Origin: UBA12481 sp942493265
GTDB taxonomy: Bacteria > Bacteroidota > Bacteroidia > Bacteroidales > UBA12481
Direction of reading: 5' to 3'
Assembly: GCA_942493265.1 (NCBI GenBank)
Contig: OW818688.1
Coordinates: 4,030,001-4,094,000, forward strand
DNA length: 64,000 bases
Shown: piece after piece, positions 44,510 to 52,722 of the stretch
Layout: every line of letters begins with the position of its first letter
Numbering within the stretch: the first letter of the stretch is position 1
Program-made: the position numbers and the translations under genes
Notes under the pieces: generated by a model
Seen by the model: the letters and a program-made list of their open reading frames with translations, nothing else
Told to the model about the DNA's origin: nothing
The model's database searches: none

Positions 44510-47500
44510 TCAACGCTTTATGCTTAAGCGGCTGATTGCGGTACGTGCTGTTTTCAGCAAAGGTTCAACCGACAAGGGTTGACCCACAGCATGTTCCATC
44601 CACAATTCAGGGAGGGTATTTCCTTCAGCACTGGCGCTTTTCAAACCAGAGGCGAGGTTATCCGGCATGTACTTGTCGTACAGCTGAAACATGATTACGT
44701 TCCCCAAAAAGTAGTTATACAGATAGAGGCTTCCAGTGATAAAATGATTATAAATCGCCAGGATATGCTGGTCCCGGATTCCTCCGAATACCGGAGCATA
44801 ATATTGGTTCCAGATCTCACTGCTGATGTTGAGCACAGCGGACTTCAGCTCCGCCGGAGAGGCCTGTGGATGGGCGTACATCCATTTCCAGGTTTCTATA
44901 TCCGTAAGTGACTGCCCACCCAGATCAACCATGTACCAGAGCGCAGCCAGCGAGAGGAGGTCCTTCTGGTCGTCAAAACTCCCCTTTTGCAAACCCAGGC
45001 CTTCCATATTTTTGTAGGCAAGCATTTCTGCAAAACCTTCAGTAATTCCCCCGGTTGGCACATCAGCGAGCAGGAAATGGTCAATATCTTTTGTAGAATA
45101 TACGCCGCACACCACGTGCCCAAGTTCGTGCATGGCAATGCGATAACCTTTATAATCGAGCCCGTTGGCATTAAAGACCGTAGTCATCAGAGCCGTATCA
45201 CCTCTCATTGGCGGCTGTTCTGAATATCCGCCCGCGCCAATCGGTCGCACCACCGCATGAGTTCCTATATAATCAGCCTCCGGTTCCGTAAAACCCATTC
45301 TGACCAGGATCGAAGGAAGGTCATTTTGTAATGCCTGTGGATCGGGATACCTCGCTCTGGTAATTGAATCCAGCATGTTTGCCGGGTCTGCCGACTGGCT
45401 CTGGAATCCGCTGTACCAGATATCAAAAGGCTGCAACGGTCGGCCCAATCTTTTAGCAATCAGTTTGCCTGCAGCTGCTATTGCCGGATCGGCAAGGAAG
45501 GTCCGGATAATTTTCTCAACCTCCTCCATCCTGAGATTTGAATTGCCAAAGGTGCGCTGCATCACGGTAGATCCGGGTGCATATAACTGATCTGCAGAGC
45601 TTTTATTTTTGAATTCAGCCAGCAGCCCGGCATATCTTTTTGTGTCTTCCGGAGTACCTTCGATCTTCAGGAGCTTGCCCGCCTCCACCTTGTAAAGTTG
45701 GTTAGTCCATGGATTCCAGCGGGTGGAAGTATCCCGGATAAACTCTTCAGGCACTGTTCCATTGGTAATATGCTCAACCAGTTTGCCTGCTATTTCCTGT
45801 CGGGCCAATCCTCCGGGCCTTGTATAGTCTTCCTTCAGGTTATCGCGTAAACCAAAATGGCTGTGCAGGGTTAATGGTTTTACGAAGGGATAACTGCCAT
45901 CCTTCGAACTGATATGATCCATCCGGAAAAAATATTTTCCGATATACTTTTGAAATTCAGCTACATCATCAGCTGCATCTGCTTTAAAATCCGGATTTGG
46001 CCGGACGGCATACAAGTCACCGAGGCGCACCATTGCCCATTTCTCACGATTCCAGTTTTTGCCGTTCTGTCGCTTTTCATCGAGGGTATAAAAAGGATAA
46101 TTCAGCTGAATAAACCCGGCAAGTTTTGATTGCCAGGCGTCAGCGCCCGGAATGCTTTTACGGAAGTACTGATCCGCCTTAACCTCCTTGCCATCGGTAA
46201 ATTTCTGCGATTCATTGAACAGGAAACTGATCTTTGAAAGATATCCGTTCTGCAATGTGAGATTTCGTTCGATCCTTTGAAAGTTCTGCCTTACATCCGG
46301 ACCGGCAATGAAATTATCGATGCAGATTTTTTTATAGTCGGATTCTGTACCATCCGATTTTCGCCAGTTTTTTGCCAATTGGGAAGTACCCTTTTTGATA
46401 CGCTCCGCATTTTGATCCCCAAATTTTTCAATCAACTCATTTTGAACCTGTTGAACCGCTTCAGTAGAAATCAGAACAGTGCTGATGGTCGATCGGGAGA
46501 TAAAAGTTTTGAATAATTTAATTTCATAAGGACTATATATCTTATAATCAGTGGTATACAAATCATGTTGCCAGATATGGTTAAATGGAAGATCTGCAGG
46601 CCGATGGCCCCAGGGAAGGTGAGTCTGGGTTTTTCCGTTGACGAGCCCCCAGTGAAGGCACCCTACATTTTCCTTAAAAAAAACTGGCAGAACACTTTCA
46701 ACTGTAGAACCCATCGGTCGATTCAGCCATTCGGTGCAGATAACCGGACGCTTATGCAATTTCAGTGTATTGATCAGATTTTCAACCTCTTCTTTAGATG
46801 AATAGCTGTGAAACGTTATGATATCTGAATTTTCAAAGATGATATCGTCAAGCACCTTATCGCCATTCCAATACCCTATCGTTACCGGTTGAACAGGATT
46901 TATTTCACGCGCCCATTTAAACACGCTGCGGACTAACGGGAGACTCTTATGGCCCAATCCACTGTTTGTTGGTTCGTTATAAAGGTCCCAGGCAAGGATT
47001 GCCTGATCGTTCCGAAAGGTTTGCATCACATCCTTCACATATTTTTCAAGCCGGTAATGTGTGGTGGAGTCCGTCACCAAGCTGTGGCCCGGACTGGGTG
47101 ACCAGGCCCAGGCATACCATCCCTCCACAGGTTCAGGTTGCTTTCCCAGGCTGGGTTCGGTATTCTCACCAAATACACAGTCGTCGAAGAAAGCCGGCAT
47201 CACTTTGATTTTGTGTTTAGTGCAAATGGCGAGGAATCTGGCCAGAGTTTCCCTGAAATACAGGGGGTCATTTTCCCAAACCGCAAATTGCAGCACCACC
47301 CTGAGAGTATTGAAGCCAACAGATTCAGCCAATGCCAGTTCCTTATCAATCAAATCCGGGGAAAAGCTTGTTTTATCCCACATGGCGGTATAATTGATGG
47401 CATTTGCGGGTATATAATTAAACCCGCAGATCCAGGAATTCTGGCGGTACCATTTCCATGCTTTATCTGTACTCCATTGGCTGGCTGGGCTTTGAGCCCG

Positions 47501-47569
47501 GGCATGCAGTCCGAGAAAAAGGAAGAGAACCAGGATAAGATTCCTTAATTGGTGTTGTTTTGTTTTCAT
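44510..47569 (-). CDS. Fusion of GH5-like glycosidase and zinc metallopeptidase
   Basis: 1019 residues, ATG start, signal peptide (ends at ARAQ). Residues about 30-355 form a clan GH-A barrel of GH5/mannanase type: acid/base Glu199 in AWDLYNEP and nucleophile Glu280 in VICTEW. Residues about 370-1019 are a separate alpha-rich domain containing HELGH at 814-818 and EGFAE at 844-848, 26 residues later, which is the pattern of gluzincin zinc peptidases, loosely like the M2/M3 group. Both active sites look complete. One continuous frame; no stop or shift at the junction. I know no described enzyme with this pairing. Its leader carries a 12-base tandem array (47583-47630). Confidence 0.82.
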   Translation of the reverse strand: MKTKQHQLRNLILVLFLFLGLHARAQSPASQWSTDKAWKWYRQNSWICGFNYIPANAINYTAMWDKTSFSPDLIDKELALAESVGFNTLRVVLQFAVWENDPLYFRETLARFLAICTKHKIKVMPAFFDDCVFGENTEPSLGKQPEPVEGWYAWAWSPSPGHSLVTDSTTHYRLEKYVKDVMQTFRNDQAILAWDLYNEPTNSGLGHKSLPLVRSVFKWAREINPVQPVTIGYWNGDKVLDDIIFENSDIITFHSYSSKEEVENLINTLKLHKRPVICTEWLNRPMGSTVESVLPVFFKENVGCLHWGLVNGKTQTHLPWGHRPADLPFNHIWQHDLYTTDYKIYSPYEIKLFKTFISRSTISTVLISTEAVQQVQNELIEKFGDQNAERIKKGTSQLAKNWRKSDGTESDYKKICIDNFIAGPDVRQNFQRIERNLTLQNGYLSKISFLFNESQKFTDGKEVKADQYFRKSIPGADAWQSKLAGFIQLNYPFYTLDEKRQNGKNWNREKWAMVRLGDLYAVRPNPDFKADAADDVAEFQKYIGKYFFRMDHISSKDGSYPFVKPLTLHSHFGLRDNLKEDYTRPGGLARQEIAGKLVEHITNGTVPEEFIRDTSTRWNPWTNQLYKVEAGKLLKIEGTPEDTKRYAGLLAEFKNKSSADQLYAPGSTVMQRTFGNSNLRMEEVEKIIRTFLADPAIAAAGKLIAKRLGRPLQPFDIWYSGFQSQSADPANMLDSITRARYPDPQALQNDLPSILVRMGFTEPEADYIGTHAVVRPIGAGGYSEQPPMRGDTALMTTVFNANGLDYKGYRIAMHELGHVVCGVYSTKDIDHFLLADVPTGGITEGFAEMLAYKNMEGLGLQKGSFDDQKDLLSLAALWYMVDLGGQSLTDIETWKWMYAHPQASPAELKSAVLNISSEIWNQYYAPVFGGIRDQHILAIYNHFITGSLYLYNYFLGNVIMFQLYDKYMPDNLASGLKSASAEGNTLPELWMEHAVGQPLSVEPLLKTARTAISRLSIKR

Positions 47570-47582
47570 ATCGTTAAGAAGC

Positions 47583-47630
47583 TTTTAGTATCCTTTTTAG
47601 TATCCTTTTTAGTATCCTTTTTAGTATATC
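47583..47630. repeat. 12-bp tandem array in the leader of the fusion gene
   Basis: Four units of tttttagtatcc (first short by one T, last with an extra TA). They start 14 bases upstream of the ATG of the GH5-peptidase gene; on its coding strand each unit contains AAAAAGGA, which resembles a ribosome binding site. Confidence 0.88.
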
Positions 47631-47633
47631 CTG

Positions 47634-47771
47634 CATGGCCGATTGGGTTAACGTCACAGGGATGAATCCCTGAGTTACCAGATCGGTCGTGCCTCCGGCA
47701 CTAGGTGCCACTTCTATCGAAAATGCCGGAGGCATGGCCGATTGGGTAACCCGGGGCTTTAGTCCCGGGGG
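47634..47771. repeat. REP-like palindromes next to the RAYT-type transposase gene
   Basis: Two copies of catggccgattgggt, each followed by a hairpin: cagggat-ga-atccctg (47657-47672) and a 9-bp stem with a TT loop containing cccggggct (47750-47769). Between them is another inverted repeat, cctccggca / tgccggagg (47692-47700, 47724-47732). This layout, hairpins beside a single Y1 transposase gene, is that of REP/BIME elements. Confidence 0.75.
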
Positions 47772-47852
47772 CAGGGCCAGGGGCCGGGGCCGGGTCAGGG
47801 CCAGGGGACGGGTCAGGGCCGGGGGCCGGGGCTGGGCCGGGGGCATGACCGG
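47772..47852. repeat. G-rich low-complexity tract
   Basis: About 80 bases made mostly of hexamers such as gggcca, gggccg and gggtca on the plus strand, with many runs of three or more G. It lies between the REP-like hairpins and the RAYT stop codon. Confidence 0.85.
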
Positions 47853-47878
47853 GTGCATGCTAGATGCTAAGTTCTCCA

Positions 47879-48340
47879 TCATACCAAATCCTCAAAAAGG
47901 TAGTTCCCATCATAATCGACCCCATACTTCAGAAGCATCTCAATATACTCCTCCCTGAGATTCTTCTTACTATGATGCCTCTCCTGGTTTAGAATATACC
48001 GGTACACCGCCTCAATATGCGAGCGACTGTATGAAAAGGAACCAAAACCAACCTGCCACTCGAATCGATGCTTTAGCAAATTACTTTCGTTCACCCATTT
48101 AGATGATTTGGCTTTGGCACTCTGCATAACGTCAGAAACTGCAACAGACGGTTTTAGTCCAAAGAAACAGTGCACATGGTCTGCCACTCCATTAACAATA
48201 AGCGTTTTACAGCCAGTTTCATTGATAAGATTTCCAATAACGGCCATTAATTCTGGTTTCCATGCATTTCCGATTACCGCATCCCGGTATTTCACCGCAA
48301 AAACAGTCTGAATATGCATCTGATGATAGGTATTGGCCAT
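47879..48340 (-). CDS. REP-associated tyrosine transposase (RAYT), IS200/IS605 Y1 family
   Basis: 153 residues from ATG 48340 (the frame extends five codons to a TTG). It acts as a single-strand DNA nuclease of the HUH class. The His-x-His motif is in VADHVHCFFGL; the catalytic Tyr is probably in SRSHIEAVYRYILNQERHH. Length and sequence fit domesticated RAYT proteins rather than a full insertion sequence: no terminal repeats, target duplication or tnpB gene is seen. REP-like hairpins lie directly downstream, and a matching one lies at 57577-57596. It follows the GH116 stop by about 15 bases. Confidence 0.88.
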   Translation of the reverse strand: MANTYHQMHIQTVFAVKYRDAVIGNAWKPELMAVIGNLINETGCKTLIVNGVADHVHCFFGLKPSVAVSDVMQSAKAKSSKWVNESNLLKHRFEWQVGFGSFSYSRSHIEAVYRYILNQERHHSKKNLREEYIEMLLKYGVDYDGNYLFEDLV

Positions 48341-48355
48341 GTCAAATAGTTTCAA

Positions 48356-51300
48356 TCAGCAAAAAATCTCCAACTGCCCACCCTCCTTAATAATCGCTTC
48401 CTTTTCCAACGCAATCAATGTCTTCCCTTCATTTATGGACAGCTGCCCAGCAATCATTCTGCCGTTGAGCAAAATCCTGACCGACTCCGGCTTCATTTCT
48501 CCTGCGATAGCCAGCGATAAACTTTTCACCTTCAACCTTCCATACTTCACACTCACTTTTGCCCTCTGCCCTCTGCCTTCTGCCTTCTGTTCAAATGTCC
48601 CCCACCCTTCAGCCGAGGTAAACGGTGCCTTAAAGTTTTCAGGAGTGAGCCGGGGTGCAAAGCCGATATGCCCTTTCGGACCGTGATATTCGAATCCGCA
48701 AGCGGCCAGGAAAACGCCATAACTGGCCATGGAACGTGCATAATGGTCGCCACATTCCACTTCATTCCAGGGATTGCGGCGAATGGCATGGTACCGGTCG
48801 TGGATGGCACGTTCAACAGCAAAACCTTCGAGGAGCATATTTTCCCATATCATGTGTCCGGACAGCTGATGTTCAAAGCCGTTCATACATTCATTGAAGT
48901 AAAAATCGAAATTGTTTTTAACGCGTTTTGACTCCCCTTTGGGCCAGCTGCACATCAGTGTTCCCGCTTCACCGGCCATTGCATACCATCTGCCTGGTTT
49001 ATAGGCTTCGCGATACGGGCCGACATCGGGCGTGAAATTGTATTTCCACAGGGCTTTCAGCGCCAGTTTTGTTTGCTCCTTCGGAAGAACTTCACCCAGA
49101 CCAACCTGCCAGGCCCATCCTTGTCCGAGTACCTGATCGATTTCACATCCGTCGTAAGAGCCCACCATATTTGCTTTAGCGGGATCTCCGACCTGGATAA
49201 AATATTCGCCGTTCCACATTTTTTCGACGAAATTTTTCCGGCCTGCAGTGAGAATTCTGTGGCACTTTGCCTCAAAATCCGTGTCGCCCATTTCCCCGGC
49301 CATTACCTCTGCAGCTTTCAGTGCAGCCAGGTACAGTCCGCTTAGCCAGGCAACATCGCCAAACCACTCAGCATCGAGGGTGTTGTGCTGGTTTTTCTTG
49401 AGAATTCCGTTTTCAGTACCATCCTGGGCAATCAGCCACTCAGTGGCCAATTTAATTTTCAGCCAGTTACGCTTAAGAAAGGCATCATCGGGCGACATCT
49501 GATGGTCGCGCAGACTGCGAAGGATGATTCCGGACTGGCCATCGATGGCAGCTCCGGTTCCTTTTCCACGGTATTCAACCACTCCATCGCCCTTATAGCT
49601 ATCGGCAGTATTAAAGTCGGTTTTCTCACGCAGAACGATATCCAGTTCCGGGAAGATTCGTCCCATGGTTTGTTCATAATGCCATACATGGGTGCAAGTG
49701 CCTGCGCAGCAGCCGACACCCTCCCAGCCCCAGAATTTACCATCGTAAAAGCGAAAAGCCGTAGAAGTAGCTAACGTAGAAGCATTTGCGAAGGTACGGT
49801 CTAGGAACCAGTAGGGCAATGTTGAATCATACCAGGTATCGCACCATAATTTTGTTTGGGAATATAATTTCCCTGTATTTTTTGAGAGGTAACCCGCCAC
49901 ATCCATTGCATTGGCATACCGGGATGCATAATAGCGCCCCTTTCCGGGCTCGCTGAGGTTCGGAAAGTTCCAGGTGATGGCAAAAGTGATCACTTCAGAT
50001 TTCCCCGGATCTAACCTGATTGTACGGCCAACGGCACCAACCAGTTTTTCGTCAAGAGCGGCGGTGGCGTGATCAGCAGAGGTCCCGCCGATACCACCGT
50101 TATCCGCCGCAGCAACAGTATAATCTGCCCGATCACCCAAAAGGGCCAATCCCATGGTACCAAAATCATGCACCTTTTCGAGTTCCGCCGGGAGTGCCGG
50201 CTGGTCGCTGAATGAAATGCGGCCAATACCGATATTGCCCCAACCGCCGGTTTCCGAGTCAACTATCTTAATTTGTGCTTCCTTTCCTTCAAGATCAGCA
50301 ACACTCAAGCTTTGCAGTTTCATCCGGTTATCGTTATTTCCGGTTGATGAGCGGACTGGTTTGCCATCGACGATTACATTCAGACAGGTTTTATCCTTGT
50401 GAGCGCCTCCGCCTATCCAGAAGTTGATGTATTTCCGTTCGATAATAAATTTACGGCTGGTGAGGGTACCGCTTGCCCCATCCCTACTGCCAACATCCGG
50501 ATCGGTTCCGGCCAGTGCATGGGAATTTACCACGCGATCCGTATCACCGCCAACATCTCCCTGATAATCCGGAATATCAGACTTTTTAACCGGACCCTTT
50601 CCGAATGCATTTCCTTCGGCTGTCCAGCCCACAAATACCTCGCTTTTCCAATCTTCGAAAGGGATATCGGGCCGTTTGGAACTCTCCTCCGCCAGAACTT
50701 TTTCAACGCTGCAATCCAGAAAACTATACCCCTTGCTGTTGACGATCCTGTTGTGACGTATTCCGTTTAATCCACGGTTGTAAAGGCAAACGGCATTTTC
50801 GAGCCAACCGAACAGGGAAGCTTCAATGGCCTCATCGGAATTATTTTTTATGGTAAACCGCATGATTGTTGCCGGCAGGCTGGATTCATCCAACGAAAGC
50901 GGAATAAATGGTGAAAAGGCTTCGAGGGTGACTGCTGGTATGGAATTGTTTGGAGACAGATAGTTATCTGTCTCTACAACGTTTCCTGGCTGATATTCAA
51001 CGATTCCGATCGGATATTCGCCACGGAAAGTAACGTTAGGGCAACCGATTTTATCGAGACGAAAGATTTCGGATTTTCCCTTGCGAGATATTTTGATTGC
51101 AAAGCCCTGATCAACAGGAGAATTGGCTTCAAGGGGTTTTGCATAATGAGCATCACCGGTCGAAACCTTTTTATTAAAGATATCCCAGTGCCACAATTTA
51201 CCGTCGCCGCCCAGGTAAAGTTGTCCGGCACAAATACCGCCCACCGGCATTCCGATGAACCGGAGCTCTTCGCCCTTATAAATCTGCGGAGCACCCCGCT

Positions 51301-51514
51301 CAAAAAGGCTCTTAACCCATGCCGGGTCCAGCTTTTTGTCGACGGGGACCAGATCCTGAAAATCCGATGGAGCAAAAGGGCCGGCCATTACCGGAAGTCC
51401 GGCCAACATGCCGAGTGAACCCACACCGGCGAGCCGGAGAAAATCGCGTCGATCGATACCCGGATTGCAATTTCCGCCGCATGAGCATGACTTATCGTTG
51501 GTAGGTAATTCCAT
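48356..51514 (-). CDS. GH116-family beta-glycosidase with inserted sugar-binding domain and Tat signal
   Basis: 1052 residues. Twin-arginine signal DRRDFLRLAGVGSLGML (21-37). An N-terminal GBA2-like domain (about 80-330, 445-555) is interrupted by a 100-residue beta-sandwich (about 350-440; KYINFWIGGG, CLNVIVDGKPV, GGWGNIGI) of the type found in GH32 enzymes. The catalytic (alpha/alpha)6 barrel follows (about 555-960). Candidate nucleophile is Glu598 (WGWEGVG) and acid/base Asp714 (NTLDAEWFGD, SGLYLAAL). GH116 enzymes cleave beta-glucosides, xylosides or glucosylceramide. Near the C-terminus, residues 974-989 (including QKAEGRGQRAK) come from an intergenic-type repeat. Start overlaps the lipoprotein gene by 23 bases. 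Confidence 0.87.
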   Translation of the reverse strand: MELPTNDKSCSCGGNCNPGIDRRDFLRLAGVGSLGMLAGLPVMAGPFAPSDFQDLVPVDKKLDPAWVKSLFERGAPQIYKGEELRFIGMPVGGICAGQLYLGGDGKLWHWDIFNKKVSTGDAHYAKPLEANSPVDQGFAIKISRKGKSEIFRLDKIGCPNVTFRGEYPIGIVEYQPGNVVETDNYLSPNNSIPAVTLEAFSPFIPLSLDESSLPATIMRFTIKNNSDEAIEASLFGWLENAVCLYNRGLNGIRHNRIVNSKGYSFLDCSVEKVLAEESSKRPDIPFEDWKSEVFVGWTAEGNAFGKGPVKKSDIPDYQGDVGGDTDRVVNSHALAGTDPDVGSRDGASGTLTSRKFIIERKYINFWIGGGAHKDKTCLNVIVDGKPVRSSTGNNDNRMKLQSLSVADLEGKEAQIKIVDSETGGWGNIGIGRISFSDQPALPAELEKVHDFGTMGLALLGDRADYTVAAADNGGIGGTSADHATAALDEKLVGAVGRTIRLDPGKSEVITFAITWNFPNLSEPGKGRYYASRYANAMDVAGYLSKNTGKLYSQTKLWCDTWYDSTLPYWFLDRTFANASTLATSTAFRFYDGKFWGWEGVGCCAGTCTHVWHYEQTMGRIFPELDIVLREKTDFNTADSYKGDGVVEYRGKGTGAAIDGQSGIILRSLRDHQMSPDDAFLKRNWLKIKLATEWLIAQDGTENGILKKNQHNTLDAEWFGDVAWLSGLYLAALKAAEVMAGEMGDTDFEAKCHRILTAGRKNFVEKMWNGEYFIQVGDPAKANMVGSYDGCEIDQVLGQGWAWQVGLGEVLPKEQTKLALKALWKYNFTPDVGPYREAYKPGRWYAMAGEAGTLMCSWPKGESKRVKNNFDFYFNECMNGFEHQLSGHMIWENMLLEGFAVERAIHDRYHAIRRNPWNEVECGDHYARSMASYGVFLAACGFEYHGPKGHIGFAPRLTPENFKAPFTSAEGWGTFEQKAEGRGQRAKVSVKYGRLKVKSLSLAIAGEMKPESVRILLNGRMIAGQLSINEGKTLIALEKEAIIKEGGQLEIFC
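48557..48589. repeat. Pyrimidine-rich repeat inside the GH116 coding region
   Basis: Same words (ttttgccctctgcc, ccttctgccttctg) as the intergenic repeat at 3489-3516. It is read in frame as a basic, glycine-rich linker, QKAEGRGQRAK. Confidence 0.7.
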
Positions 51515-52148
51515 TGTTCAGAGAATATTTAATTAACCCATAGTGTTTGGCCAGATAAACCTCTTTGATGGTAAAATCCGTCCATAAATCTTTAAAATCC
51601 TCAAAGCTGAAATGCAGCACTCCTTCATATCTGACCCCATTAACGGTTAAAGAATCCAGAATTTGCACCGTTGAATATATGGCCTCAACTTCCTCATAGC
51701 CGGTATCGGTCATCGTTTTTGATTTATAAACCGAATTGAAATAGATATGCCCGATGGTGTTTAACTTAAAATCATACATAAAATTCAATTCATTTACGCT
51801 TATACTGAACCGGTCGCCAAAAGGCTCAAATCCGGCAGTCAGTATCAGCATAATGCTTTGGCCGAAATTTGAAGACCAGGCTTGAGTAAAACTTTCGGTT
51901 CTGGTTATCCGTGTACGGATTCCGAAATAGGAGGTGGTGGAAGGGGAAAAATCAGTTGAATTCTGGCGCATCATAAAGCCCTGGGAGATATTGTTATTAT
52001 CAGTCATAATAAACCCGGTCCCAAATGTATCCCTGGTAATCCAGCTTCGGTTTTCATCAGCAATGGTCAGGGTCTCTTCCCTGAAGGCATGATCTTCACC
52101 ACAGGAGCACAACACCGCGATGAACAGAATGAGCAGGTATTTATTCAT
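51492..52148 (-). CDS. Lipoprotein of unknown function (a)
   Basis: 218 residues; lipobox LCSC in MNKYLLILFIAVLCSC. Mature part is beta-rich and ends in AKHYGLIKYSLNNGITYQR. The end resembles that of the next lipoprotein (YSYQHGLIQIKMSNGEKYTIY), so the two may be distant paralogues of a Bacteroidota lipoprotein group of unknown role. Overlaps its neighbours by 8 and 23 bases, so it is part of a compact operon with the saccharopine-dehydrogenase-family and GH116 genes. Confidence 0.78.
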   Translation of the reverse strand: MNKYLLILFIAVLCSCGEDHAFREETLTIADENRSWITRDTFGTGFIMTDNNNISQGFMMRQNSTDFSPSTTSYFGIRTRITRTESFTQAWSSNFGQSIMLILTAGFEPFGDRFSISVNELNFMYDFKLNTIGHIYFNSVYKSKTMTDTGYEEVEAIYSTVQILDSLTVNGVRYEGVLHFSFEDFKDLWTDFTIKEVYLAKHYGLIKYSLNNGITYQR

Positions 52149-52722
52149 AGATGGTATATTTCTCCCCGTTCGACATTTTGATCTGAATCAATCCATGCTG
52201 ATAGCTGTAATAGATACTATCAGTATAAATAGTTTCCCTATTGTAGCCGGAACTATAATCCGACTTGATTTTAAAAACATTATAAAAAACCTTATCCCCG
52301 ATCAGGATTGAATCGGCAAAACCAACAAAACCAGCCTGATAGTCATTTGCAGGAATCGAAAACCCATCATGCCCAACCCAAGCCGATAAAGCGCAGAATG
52401 ATGAATCCATGTTGGCCAGGTTAAACCCGATGTTGAAAATCGGATAATCAGGTATGAGGGTGGTTATATTTTCTTCATATTTATACACAAACTTACAGCA
52501 CCTATGGCATTCCAGCCAAGCTTCGTTGGATGCCCTGACGGCTGAAAATCCGATCACCAATCCTCCGGAATGCCTGAATTTATAGTTTAGTCCATTTTGA
52601 TAAGGAATATATGAAAGGATGCTGTCAGGGATTTTCCCATTATCGATAACAATGGGTTCATCACACGGACGGCAGGCAGAAACCAGGAGAATGACAAAAA
52701 ACAGAAAGGTGATTTTATTCAT
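52141..52722 (-). CDS. Lipoprotein of unknown function (b)
   Basis: 193 residues; lipobox VSAC in MNKITFLFFVILLVSAC. Rich in cysteine in the first 90 mature residues (RPCDEP, ECHRCCKF), which could bind metal or form disulfides. C-terminal HGLIQIKMSNGEKY pattern is shared with lipoprotein (a). Overlaps the genes on both sides by 8 bases. Confidence 0.78.
   Translation of the reverse strand: MNKITFLFFVILLVSACRPCDEPIVIDNGKIPDSILSYIPYQNGLNYKFRHSGGLVIGFSAVRASNEAWLECHRCCKFVYKYEENITTLIPDYPIFNIGFNLANMDSSFCALSAWVGHDGFSIPANDYQAGFVGFADSILIGDKVFYNVFKIKSDYSSGYNRETIYTDSIYYSYQHGLIQIKMSNGEKYTIYE

Noticed and set aside
47689..47958. Arg/Gly-rich open frame in the G-rich tract
   Set aside because: Low-complexity translation of the GC-rich repeat; no start context or homology.
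47634..48340. Complete IS200/IS605 insertion sequence
   Set aside because: Only a Y1-type gene of RAYT length is present; no accessory gene or defined element ends were found.
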